From: Locusta migratoria
Lineage: Eukaryota; Arthropoda; Insecta; Orthoptera; Acrididae
Length of the DNA stretch: 64,000 nt
NCBI GenBank assembly: GCA_026315105.1
Contig: CM048744.1
Span: 315,711,270-315,775,269 of the forward strand
Direction of reading: 5' to 3'
Program-made: the position numbers and the translations under genes
Part shown: positions 11,860-22,045 of the stretch, in pieces
Layout of the letters: each line of letters starts with the position of its first letter
Numbering within the stretch: the first letter of the stretch is position 1
The notes under the pieces: model-generated
What the model was told of the DNA's origin: nothing
Seen by the model: only the letters and a program-made list of their open reading frames with translations
The model's database searches: none

Positions 11860-13157
11860 GTTGTTGTTATGTTCTTCAGTCCGGAGACTGGTTTGATGCA
11901 GCTCTCCACGCTACTCTATCCTGAGCAAGCCTTTTCATCTTTTCATAAGAACGGCAACCCACATCCACTTGAATCCGCTTACTATACGCGTCTCTTGGTC
12001 TCCCTCTGCGATTTTTACCCCATACACTTCCCTCCAATGCTAAATTTACGATTCCCCGATGTCTAAGAATGTGTCCTACCAAGCGATCCCTTATTTTCGT
12101 CAGGGTATGTCAAAAATTCCTTTTCTTACCAATTCTGTTCAGTAACTCGTCATTAGTTATGCGATCTACCCACCTAATCTTCAGCATTCTTCTGTAGCAC
12201 CACGTTTCAAAAGCCTCTATTCTCTTCCTGTCCGCACTGCTTATCGTCCATGTTTCACTCCCGTACAAGGTAACACTCCACACAAATGCCTTCAGAAAAG
12301 ACTTCCTTACCCTTAAATTAATATTCGATGTTAGCAAATTTCTCTTTTTCAAAAATGCTTTTTGTCCCCATTGACAGTCTGCATTTTATATCCTCTGTAC
12401 TGCGACCATCGCATGTTATTTTACTACCCAAGTTAACAAAACTCATCTACCACCTTCATTGTTACGTTACATAATCTAATTCCTTCAGCATCGCCCGACT
12501 TTCTAAGACCGCATTCCATTATTTTTGTTTTGCTCTTGTTGATGTTCATTTTATACGCTCTCTTCAACACACTGTCCATCCATTCAACTGCTCTTCCAGG
12601 TCCTTTGCTGTCGCTGACAGAATTACAATTTCATCAGCAAAACGCAATGTTTTTATTTCTTCCACCTGAACTTTAATCCCTATTCCAAATTTTTCCTTGC
12701 TTTCTTTCACCGCCTGCTCGATGTACAAATTGAATAACATCGGAGAAAGGCTACAACCCTGTCTTACTCTCTTCCCAACTGATGCTTCCCTTTCATGCAC
12801 TTCGAGTCCAATAACTGCGGTCTGGCTTTTGTACAAGTTGTAAATAACTCTCCTTTCCCTGTATTTTACCCCTGCTGACTTCAGAATTTGAAAGAGTGTA
12901 TTCCAGTCAACATTGTCAAAAGTTTTCTCCAAATCTACAAAAGCTAAAAATGTAGGTTTGCCTTTCCTTAATCTATCTTCTAAGATAAGACGTAATGTGA
13001 GTATTGCCTTCCGGGTTCTTACGTTCCTCCTGAATCCAAACTGATCTTCTCCGAGGTCAGCTTCTACCAGCTTTTCCATTCTCCTGTAGATAATTCGTGT
13101 TAAAATTTTGCAACCATGATTTATCAAACTGATGGTTCTGTAATTTTCACACCTGTA
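11860..13157 (-). pseudogene. RTE-like LINE: reverse transcriptase and C-terminal domain, 5'-truncated
   Basis: Minus-strand non-LTR retrotransposon remnant. The frame 13127-12564 gives RT motifs in order: LTRIIYRRMEKLV, EDQFGFR, AFVDLEKTFDNVDW (catalytic Asp of motif A kept), VRQGCSLSPMLFNLYIE, and LRFADEIVIL where FADD is expected. The second Asp of motif C is therefore Glu, which would abolish polymerase activity. Frames at 12352-12110 and 12082-11876 continue with WTISSADRKRIEAFETWCYRRMLKIRWVDRITNDELL and GRPRDAYSKRI, the C-terminal region typical of RTE/BovB-type LINEs. The endonuclease region is absent, as expected for 5' truncation. The 3' end near 11860 (complement of ttcagtccggagactggttt) recurs at 44685 and 55487, so the family is multicopy. 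Frameshifts make it dead. Confidence 0.9.
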
Positions 13158-13614
13158 AAGAGGGTGTACATTGGTGAACTATAACGTAGATACATCTTTG
13201 TGCGATTTGCTTATCGATGTTATACTTCCAGGAATCAGCAGACGGTTGTTTACATGACACGATTCGACACATCAGAATTTGTGTGTTGAGCAGAGGTCTG
13301 AAGATGGTAATACTGAATTACCGAAAACAGTTATTAAGACGTCCCGAATCATCGAAGCTCAATGTGAACATACATGGACTATTCGAATTCTGTCGGCGTG
13401 GACAGTGAGATTAATGTTACATAATGTCAAACGGATGACCACTAATACTGTCACATATTCCCAATCTATATTAATTTAAGATAATTTTTCACAGTGCAGG
13501 AATGAATGTGATACGACTAAAGTGAATTTAAGGACATTTACAAGAATAGGAATACATCTATAAATTTATCCATGTTATGTGGATTGTTCTGAGGTCTGCC
13601 ACTGTATTATAAAG
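13158..13614. other. No recognised feature
   Basis: Short spacer between the LINE and foldback F2. Nothing supportable is visible. Confidence 0.45.
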
Positions 13615-14470
13615 TTTTTTGAAATAATTTATACTGAAGCAGTTACTTTTTACTAATATTTTTATGAGCACGACGCGTTTCGGTAGCAAGCTGCCATCAT
13701 CGGGTGCATTTTACAGTTACTGGTTCGTTATTGTTTTATTATGTTTTATGTTGTAATATTCCAGAATATTAAGAGTGATCTTCATATACTGCATAAAATG
13801 GACAAGGGGCATATAATGGACCTCTATGAAGAACTGGGAATCTCCATCCATGAAAAAATACATGGTGAGCTTCTACTAAATGATAAACTGGAAAGCAACA
13901 ACACCAATGTCTTTTAAAATTTCTCCAGTGTTGAATGTATTTTTAATTAAAATGTAAAATTAATAAAAGTACATTAATAATGTAACTCTGATTGAATAAT
14001 TCTTTAAAATGTAGCAACATCTGTTTCAACACATGCTATCGACATATGCACTTTTTATGGCATAGTCACTGTAAATACTGATGCAAGTAGGTTATCTTAG
14101 CTTTTAAGGATCTTGATACAGCGTAAAGATCTAATACAAAATGTCTACATGTGGTGTATATGTAACTGTGTTCTTGTGTTGTGTATGCCAGGCAACAACA
14201 TTATCAACAAAACTGGAAGTAAATACAACACTACAATAATCCAGAAGCTATAACCATAAAAATTAATACTAAAATAGTTGTATCTTCCTGAACAGGTTAA
14301 AACGTCCAACCATATCCTCACTGGCACCCACAACATAAATCATAATAAAACAATAATGAATCAGTAACTGTAAAAATGCACCCGATGATGGCAGCATGCT
14401 GCCGAAACGCGTCATGCCAATAAAAATATTAGTAAAAAGTGACTGCTGCAGTATAAATTATTTCAAAAAA
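13615..14470. mobile_element. Foldback element F2 with ~142-bp terminal inverted repeats
   Basis: Left arm 13615-13755 and right arm 14329-14470 are inverted copies beginning ttttttgaaataatttatac and containing cgacgcgtttcggtagcaag. The 570-base interior is AT-rich and non-coding. Each arm contains the hammerhead-like core (right arm 14382-14413; left arm complement 13672-13703). It is a non-autonomous element whose mobilising partner is unknown. Confidence 0.85.
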
Positions 14471-14692
14471 GGAATATATCTCTGTACAGCTTAGAAACCC
14501 ATTGACCTGCATATGTTTTAGTCACTCTTGCATATTTTTACCAAGTTGCACCATAATGTTGTGTATTATTGTATATCCAAACACATCATTTCAAATTTGT
14601 TTCATCTTTTTCTCATACGCCATGTTCACTAAATGGATAAACAGGGTGATTAGGTGATTTTGATGCAGAACAACGATTATAATGTTCAAATG

Positions 14693-14761
14693 TTGAACCA
14701 AACTGCTATGGTTATCAGAATCAGACCCTAGACTAACAAACTAATTAAACTAAATTATACA

Positions 14762-14817
<56 letters not shown>

Positions 14818-14897
14818 CCCCAGGGAGGATTCAATCTCCAGTGGAGACGGCCGCCAGTCCTTAGAATAACGCCTTAGACCACGCGGCCATTCCACGC
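14693..14897 (-). repeat. Degenerate SINE, type 2-like, with (AC)n
   Basis: Diverged minus-strand copy: caaatgttgaaccaaactgc ... (AC)n at 14765-14815 ... atgccccagggaggattc ... tagaccacgcggcc. The microsatellite seems to have expanded from the short CA run that type 2 SINEs have at this place. No target duplication is legible. Confidence 0.7.
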
Positions 14898-16012
14898 TTC
14901 CTAATGATGAGATCTACTTGAAACCTACTTTCCCGACAAGTTGATAGTTTGGTTAACTTCACTGCATTCAGCAGAAAATAGTTCACGAATTTGGCCCACA
15001 TATTAATCAGTCTAGTTTGCTGGTGTCTTTTTCATGTAGCTCGTTGAGCAGTTTCAGTAGGCTGGTCTGCAGATAAGCTTTAAGTGCAGTAACGTTTTCA
15101 ACAACACTTCGTTTTATGTCTACCTTTATCCAAAAAACTACAAAGAGCTTTTTTACTTATTTTGTTGTAATACTTCACCTGAATCGACATTAATTTTCTA
15201 AGTCATAGTGCTTTTCTGTGTTTTGTGCTCGTCATGTTACGCGAAACTCCCGGAATATTAAAGGAATTTGCGATGTGGAATGCTGTAAATTTTGGGCCGA
15301 CCATTGAGGACCATCTAAAATTTTATTTACGAAAGTAAAGTGATAGAAGTGATGAATACACATACGAGTAGAGCCATAATATTTGGGCAAAGAATATTAA
15401 AAAAGAAATTTTATTTGCTCTAATTGAGTTTGCATATGTAGAGGAATTGGAACATGTTCTTCGAACCTTGACATTTAGGGAGTGCAACAGCATAAATTTA
15501 GCTTTTTCTAATATTTCCGTTACTAACCATCCAGTCACTTTGAGAGTGAACTTTGTCCTTTTAAATCCGCGGACCGCGCCACTACGCATGTGGCCACAGA
15601 TACAAGGACGGCAGAGGCGTTCATTAGGGGAAAGAGGTACAACATTTGTATGAATTATCTGTATGGCTACGCGACTAGAACTACTTATTACTGTGACCTG
15701 TTCTGTGGCGACGTCTTGGGTTTATTAAAAACACCGAATGCCGCGATTTTTCTAAACTGAAGCCGATATCACTAGTAATTTATACCCAAGATAATTTAGA
15801 TGGCTTCTTTCAACAGTGAGTAATTCGATGAGTTCACTGTGACGATGTCTGGATGGTATGCAGCCGAGATATTAGTAGTAGTATAGTTTTTTGTGGTTAC
15901 ACGCCTGAAACTTTATGGGTCAGTTATTACGCCGCGAAAACATTAAGCCTCTCAGGAGCTCCTAAGTGCAACAAGTTCATTATTTCTCAACCACAAGAAA
16001 TATAGTTAGTAT
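14898..16012. other. No recognised feature
   Basis: AT-rich DNA. The ORFs at 15323-15589 (minus) and 15447-15653 (plus) overlap and have no motif. Confidence 0.45.
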
Positions 16013-16023
16013 TTTGTACATAC

Positions 16024-16227
16024 AAAAATGCTCAAATGTTCGTGAAGCTTAAGGGAATTAACTGCTGAGTCCTCAGTCCCTAAACTTACAAACTACTTAC
16101 GAAAAACCTTATACTAAAGACGACTTAAGCATCCGTTCCCGAGGGGGCGGGATACGAACCCCCGACTGGGAACGGCCTCGCGCATCAAAGCATAGCACCT
16201 CAATGCGCTTGGCCACTCTGCCGCGGC
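16024..16227 (-). repeat. tRNA-derived SINE, head type 4
   Basis: The common body (ttcgtgaagcttaaggg ... cagtccctaaacttacaaac) is joined to a different tRNA-like head (complement of cgcttggccactctgccgcg, with a gaacggcctcgcgcatcaaa segment). Imperfect target duplication TTTGTACATAC / TTTGTAGATAC (16013-16023 and 16228-16238). Relative of 46615-46773. Confidence 0.85.
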
Positions 16228-16238
16228 TTTGTAGATAC

Positions 16239-17778
16239 ATTATTTATTTTTATATCTTCTCCATCGTCTTTCACCATCAAATACAACTGTTAACATGTAA
16301 CTGTGGAATTGCATGTATCAACGCACATAGGCGAAATGTATATTATAGGTATAAAAAAGTCTCGCTTTCAGTTTTCATTTTTTTTTTCTTTTTTAATTTA
16401 TCTAACAAATAGAAACTCGCCCTGGCGTAATATGATAAAAACACAATGAATACCTTTGTGTATTATACAATCAACAGCGCATTAATCCACAGGTATATAA
16501 TCACAGTCTACTGTACCAGTACCATGTAAAAGTACAGTCTAAATTAATTTTCTGGAGATAGATTGTGCTCCACAGCCATTTTTTTCTTTTGTCTTTTTTC
16601 GTCCTTTTTCTTTTTGTTTTTCTTTCTTTGTGTAACTATTGGTGTTACAGCACAAAGGTAAGTACTCGCCAACCAATCGATCTCTCTTGAAAATGATTTA
16701 TCACCTCTGTGGAGAATTTCCATCATTAATCGAAAGTACAGTCTAACGTAGTCACAAAAGTGTGGCAGAACTGTAGTAACTGAAGAATGACATGATACAA
16801 ACGTTAGCTCTGTCTGCACTATGGGTGCTTGTATCGGAGCAAATGCCAGACATTGAGTACACAGGATAAATTGGCCGTTAGATTCGCAGACAGCTTGGCA
16901 AGAGCGGTTACACGGCAGCCAACGTGTTAATGAATGAAAATATTATCTGTTGAAATTTTTAAACTTATTGAACAATAACTCGTTTCATACCTTACGCACA
17001 TATTGAGATTACAGAACCTTTTAATTATTACAAATGCAACTTATGGAGTTGAAGTTGCGCCACAAGCCTGAAATTTCTAATAAATAAAAATGAATTGATT
17101 AATGTGATGGAATGCGTGAATGTAGAGTACATCTGGACCAATTTTTTTATTATTTTGTTTTGTTTTATAAATATTTGTTGAAGTGCGAGGAAGATTCTCG
17201 TGAAAAGATAAACTGAAGAAAGGTACTAAGAAGCGTAAAAACGAACTCCCTTATCCCCTTTCAAACTTTTGTACATCTGTATGACACTGAATTTCTAAAC
17301 CGCTGGACCGATTTCGATGAAATTTTTTGCTTGTGTTTGGGTAGCTTCCTCGGTGCATTAGATTCACATTCGAACCCAATAGATGATGCTGAAAAATCGA
17401 AAAACTTACTGTAGGTGATATTGTGTGGATGTCGCTACTTTGAATTAGATTCGTATCGTACGCTCAGCTAAACCGTCCATTCAGTTGATAAGATGAAGTT
17501 CACCGTCTCCATGAATTTCCCAATAATGTTTGGCGGTGGGGTTGGGACGGGGGTGGGGGCGTTTTACTTGCAGACTTCAAAGCTTACCTAGAATTTTATT
17601 CGGATTTAGAAGAAATTTTACACAGTTGACTTTAAACAAAAGAGGAAGACCAATGTGTGCGTAATGTTTCATATTACGCCTGGAATTTAAGTTTAATCCT
17701 CTCCATATTTAATGGATTGGAACAACAGCTGTAATACAGTGTCAAAGAAATTCCAACAGCAGTGTTTATATTTTTTTT
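16239..17778. other. No recognised gene
   Basis: AT-rich. A stretch near 17270-17560 (accgctggaccgatttcgat and following) resembles the text of dispersed insect repeats but has no boundary I can define. G-rich gggacgggggtgggggcg lies at 17552-17569. Confidence 0.4.
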
Positions 17779-18056
17779 TAATTAAAAAGTCGAGCGATTT
17801 CAGTGCTTCAACACCACCATTTTCAGGCACCCGTTACGCAACTGTTACATGTTACAGTACATACCAAGTGGGTGGCCGTTATTTCTGGTATCCGTAAATT
17901 TCTTGTGTCCATCCATGACAGGTATCAAACGGCAACTAATTGGGGTGGTCGTTTGATACCTGTCACGCGTGGACACAAATTTTTCGGATACCGGTGATGA
18001 CGGGAGCATGAAGATGGTGCTAGTAAAGCACCGAAACTGGTCGCTTTTTTAATTAC
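17779..18056. mobile_element. Foldback element F3
   Basis: Palindrome centred near 17932. Arms run from aattaaaaagtcgagcgatt inwards through ggtatccgtaaatttcttgt and gacaggtatcaaacg to the centre and back. It is non-coding. The right arm holds the hammerhead-like core at 18008-18042 with a 6-bp stem (GGTGCT/AGCACC). The left arm version is degenerate. Confidence 0.8.
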
Positions 18057-18542
18057 AAATAGATATAAACACAGATTCTGGAATTTTCTTCAGTCTAACG
18101 CCAACTCAGTTTGCCCAATTACCATTAAAATTAGCTTATTATCGTAAACACAGGTGGACAGAAGTATTCACGCACAGTCTTGTTTGTAATAGATCCTTTC
18201 TTTATAATGAAGGTGGTGTACTGTAGATTTTGTTATGTTCATTAGTCACGCAATGTGCCCGAAACGTTTTCGTATACACAGATTACTTAAATCCAATGCA
18301 ATGGTTAAAAGACCGACACAGAAACGCTGATAGGTCTTGTAGCTGACGCAGTCGAAAGTATTCATACACCGACGGTACAATGCAAACACATCGCTACAGT
18401 TCTAAGCTGAATGTCGCTGAGTGAAGACAACAGCAAGGTCAGTGTATCGAACACTCAAATAATAACAACATAGGTAGAAAAGGGAAGGAAACAACTCCAG
18501 TAGAGAAGTAGATGAGGTTAACGTTGCATCAAGAGGGTGAAT

Positions 18543-19570
18543 CATATGCCGAAAAAGCAACGTCGTTAAGAGGAGCCGTTATACAGTGGGAAGTGTTGTT
18601 AACAGGTACAAAAATGAAAAATAATAATAAATAATAAATTACGAAAAAAACCTAAATTGGCATCGTGTTAGAAGATAATGTCTCTTCAGAAAGAAAGGAG
18701 AAGCACAGTGTGAGGATTATTAAGAAATCTTAAATAAATTCATCACAGGTTGCTGCACATATACACGAGCTTTATGGGATACAAGTTCACCCAAACATTG
18801 TCCGGAGGATGTTTCACTAAGTCGGTTAAACAGCTCGAGTTCCAAGAAAGAAGCCCTATATAAGGTAAGTAGGAAGAAAGGGTGGCAATATGCAAATGTG
18901 ACCAAGGACTCAAGAGTTTTGGAACAGAGATTTTCTCTGACGAGAGTAAGTGCAACTTTTTCCATCACGATGGACGTGTTTTAGCAAGAAGACGACGAAA
19001 TACCGAGTTGAAACCTGTTAGTATGGCCTGTATTGTAAATTGTGGTGGCGGTATCATGGTCTGTGAGTGCGTGGATGCGTCATACAAACATACAGCATAC
19101 AATGTACGTTTGTGGAGTCTGTATAATACCCCCACACGATACAAACACATCAGTCCCCAGACATTAACTCTATTGAACATTTGTGGGAGGAGTTAGAAAG
19201 AAGAATCAGAAAACATTTCCAGTAACACACATCTGTAGGAAATGATTGTTCAAAATCAAATGTTCAAATGTTTGTTAAGCTTATGGGACTTAACTACGGG
19301 GTCATCAGTCCCTAGACTTACAAGCTACTTATCAACTACCTTATACTAACGACGGCACAAATATCCATGCCCGAGGGGGGATTCGAACCCCCGACCGTAG
19401 TAGCCGTGCAGACCGTGACTGGAGCGCCTCAGTCTCCTCGTCCACCGCGACCGGCGATTGTTCAAGAATCGGGACAGACTGACTCAGCGGTAACAGAAAA
19501 GCTAGTAAGTCAATGCAGGACAGGCGTGAAAGCTGTTATTAGAAGCAAGGGAATGAGCACACGCTATTAG
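18543..19570 (+). pseudogene. Tc1 transposase pseudogene
   Basis: Segments in order on the plus strand: degraded N-terminal part, then GTEIFSDESKCNFFHHDGRVLARRRR (first catalytic Asp in SDES kept), a variant of the GGGSIMVWG motif (NCGGGIMVCECVDA), then SPDINSIEHLWEELERRIRKH near 19150-19215 (last catalytic Glu kept), and after the SINE CRTGVKAVIRSKGMSTRY with a stop at 19568, the usual Tc1 C-terminus. The QQDNAxPH segment with the second Asp is missing, so there is an internal deletion. Several frame changes and stops are present. It is inactive. Confidence 0.82.
19254..19455 (-). repeat. tRNA-derived SINE, head type 1
   Basis: Complete minus-strand copy. Exact target duplication GATTGTTCAA (19244-19253 and 19456-19465). 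Inserted in the Tc1 transposase pseudogene. Confidence 0.95.
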
Positions 19571-19685
19571 GTGTATGAAGGTAAGTCAGTGCAAAGTAAG
19601 TGACTGTGTGGATACTTACGAACGCCCATTATCACAGTAGAGTTAAAATTTTATTTTCTTATATTTTATTAATTTATTTTGAAAC

Positions 19686-20190
19686 TGTGGTGTCGCACAA
19701 GTCTAAAGTGCACGCCACCTATTTTTGCCGCGCGCCGCCATGCACGCACGGCGCGGCGTTCTTACGACGTCAGCCACGAGCGCCCTCTGCTACAACTCCG
19801 CTCGTGGCCACCACTGAACGACATCATTCACTTGGGACTGAGATAGGAACCAGTTAACACTTCGGAATCAGATAGGCTCCAGTGAAGACTTGGCTATCGG
19901 ATAGGCACTAGGCAGGCCTTTAGCTCAACTATGTATCAGCATTCTGCAGTACTGAGCTATGTAAAAGTTAAGTATTGTATAAATTCTGTGCAATATATAT
20001 CTCGTTCTAATTTACTCTAGTGTTTCCAGTTTCCGCTGTCCCACTGGCTACTCACCTCTGTATCTGCACAAGCGTGCTTCCTTTATTCCTGTGTCGGTCT
20101 TCCTACTCGGCTACCGACACCTACGACGGGAACGAGACACAAAAGCGGCGACGAGGCTGGGACACAAAAGAAACAATATTGATTGTTTAT
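19686..20190. repeat. Possible solo LTR or LTR fragment
   Basis: The stretch begins tgtggtgtcgcac, is G+C-rich at first, then has a promoter-like AT-rich part (gtattgtataaattctg), and ends near ggctaccgacacctacgacg followed by aaaaagcgg-type sequence. The TG start and LTR-like composition suggest an LTR. No second LTR, primer site or target duplication could be confirmed. Confidence 0.3.
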
Positions 20191-20369
20191 GTTTCTACGT
20201 ATGATATTTCCTGATGTGTGAATACATGTGACCACCAATGTTTTGAGAAGGTTTTCATAATCTGCAAGCCACATATGGTGCATGGCAAGAGGGTACCTTG
20301 TAATAAACTGTGACTCTTTCTTCGATCACCACGGAAGTTGACAGATATATCTGAGTTATGACGATCCCT

Positions 20370-21290
20370 CTTTCGGACATGTCTGAAAGAACTGACGTCA
20401 CTCCAGCAGTTATTATTCGTTCTTATTCACGGAATGTATGACTTTAACTATGAATGTGTAAAGTTGGAAATGTGTACCCAGGTGGGACCTGAGCCCGAGT
20501 CTCTTGCTTTCTAGGCAAATACGTGGGCCTCGGTTGCAAAGTGGTAGAGTGCCAGACTACAAATCCAAAGGTCGCAGGTTCGATCCCCACCAGGTCCTGG
20601 AATTTTTATCTGTCACTTTCCATTTCTTTCTCCTCTGGCAGTATTGCTCATATTAAAAACACCGAGTAACACCTTGGTTCGGAATCCACGTTAAACTGTA
20701 GGTCCCCCCTATAACTGGCTGGGTAAGTCAGTAAGAAGGTCGGAGGAAGGCAACGGCATACCACCTCCAAACAGGACCATGCCTAGTAAAGCACTGTGGT
20801 GTTTCTTTTTACCTTTACTCTGCCCCCCTGCCCACTGGGAACACAGCAATTACCACACCTGAAGTACAGCTCCCGTGAGATACAAATTCTCAACTCTACC
20901 CTTGCTCAAAAGAACTAAAACTCGTAGTTGCTGTAAAGTAATGCCCGTAAGACTATGGGACCTAGCAGTGCCTCCACGCTGAAGAAAGGATCATTGCCCA
21001 TTATCAACACATATAATTTCAGTGGGAAGCACTCCTAGGCCCTTACTCTTACGAGAGTTGGTTAACAACAACTATGAATTTGACTTCTGGTGGCCAGGGC
21101 TACAGTTGATAATTTGTTTCTGATGGGAGACGTACCTGAATAATTCGCTACATGTGATCACGGTGTCGCCAATGATTTAGAGGTCAGCGAAACTGTCTAG
21201 GAAGCAGGAGATCCGGATCCGAGTCTCAGCTGGGTACAGATTTTCAAAATAACCAATTCGCAGTTAATGCCATACATTCCATAAAAATGA
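20370..21290. repeat. Inverted-repeat element with tRNA-like arms
   Basis: The left arm (about 20410-20520, continuing 20830-20970) and right arm (about 20990-21280) are diverged inverted copies: gtacccaggtgggacctgag pairs with the region of ctcagctgggtacagatttt, and actcgtagttgctgtaaagt pairs with gttaacaacaactatgaat. Relatives lie at 27290-27630, 28612-28900 and 30660-30780. A different SINE (20522-20815) interrupts the left arm. Confidence 0.65.
20522..20815 (+). repeat. tRNA-derived SINE of another family
   Basis: Plus-strand. The tRNA-like head gtggtagagtgccagactac (A-box region) and GGTTCGATCCCC (B box) is followed by an unrelated 200-base body ending ...accatgcctagtaaagcact. The cloverleaf is poor (acceptor and T stems do not pair well), so it is not a functional tRNA. 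The target duplication is not clear. Confidence 0.65.
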
Positions 21291-22045
21291 AAATATATAC
21301 CGGCATATGAGGTTCCCTAAATTTGGGGAGGGGGAGGGGCAGGATCCGACGAGGCGTGAAGGACGAACGGGGGAATGGAAACAAAGGGTCGAGAGAGGGA
21401 GGGGGGAATAAACAAGAAAATGGAATCAGAAGAGATGGATGAAGAGAGGAGGGGAGATGAAAACTACGAGAGTATAGAATAAATAAAAACCTGCCACATG
21501 TTACATTATGAGTATTAAACAAATTTTGAGACAATACAAAAGACATTGTTTTCATTTGTTGAACTGAGAAGAGGAAAATAAAAAATATATGAAGACGTAG
21601 CTTACACATGGATGAGCGTGCAAGATGTTTATTCTTACTCTGCACTTGTATGACAAAAGTTATTGGAAGGATTATATATGTGAGCGGCGTTCAACCCTCC
21701 TACGTATCCGATATTCAGCAAAGAGGCAGATTTTTACCTTAGTGGGGCCATACAGAGAAAGGAAAGCGGTCCTAAATTGTGGCGCGGCAGGACAAACCGG
21801 CGTCTCGTGTTAACAGGGTGGCCGGGATGGGGGGTGGGCGGCCTAAGTGAGGTATTTGTCCGCCGGGCTCCCTGGCGGGCGCATTGTCCGGCAGCCTGCA
21901 GCCCACAATGGCGGCGACTTCCGGCGGCGGCCATTGTGCGCTGGGGCACGCGCGGCATGCGACACCAGCGCCGCGGCCCGGCCGTGGCCGTCGCGTGGCG
22001 TGTCCGACAACCGCTCCCGAGGGCGGCACTGACGTCATGCTGACG
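21291..22045. other. Unassigned; CpG-rich patch at 21775-22050
   Basis: The A/G-rich section 21325-21460 is followed by a G+C- and CpG-dense patch (ggcggcgacttccggcggcg and similar). All six frames are open there because of composition, so the ORFs do not support a gene. Confidence 0.4.

Larger units (their letters stand above)
18149..19629 (+). mobile_element. Tc1-family DNA transposon with IR/DR-type ends, decayed
   Basis: Ends are inverted: ggtggacagaagtattcacg near 18152 and the complement of gactgtgtggatacttacga near 19602-19621. A second aaagtattcatacaccg lies at 18356-18372, giving the inverted/direct-repeat ends known in Tc1 relatives. The interior is a broken plus-strand transposase. 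A type 1 SINE (19254-19455) sits near the 3' end of the coding part. Confidence 0.75.

Noticed and set aside
20527..20600. Candidate tRNA gene
   Set aside because: A and B boxes are present, but the acceptor and T stems do not pair properly and a SINE body follows.
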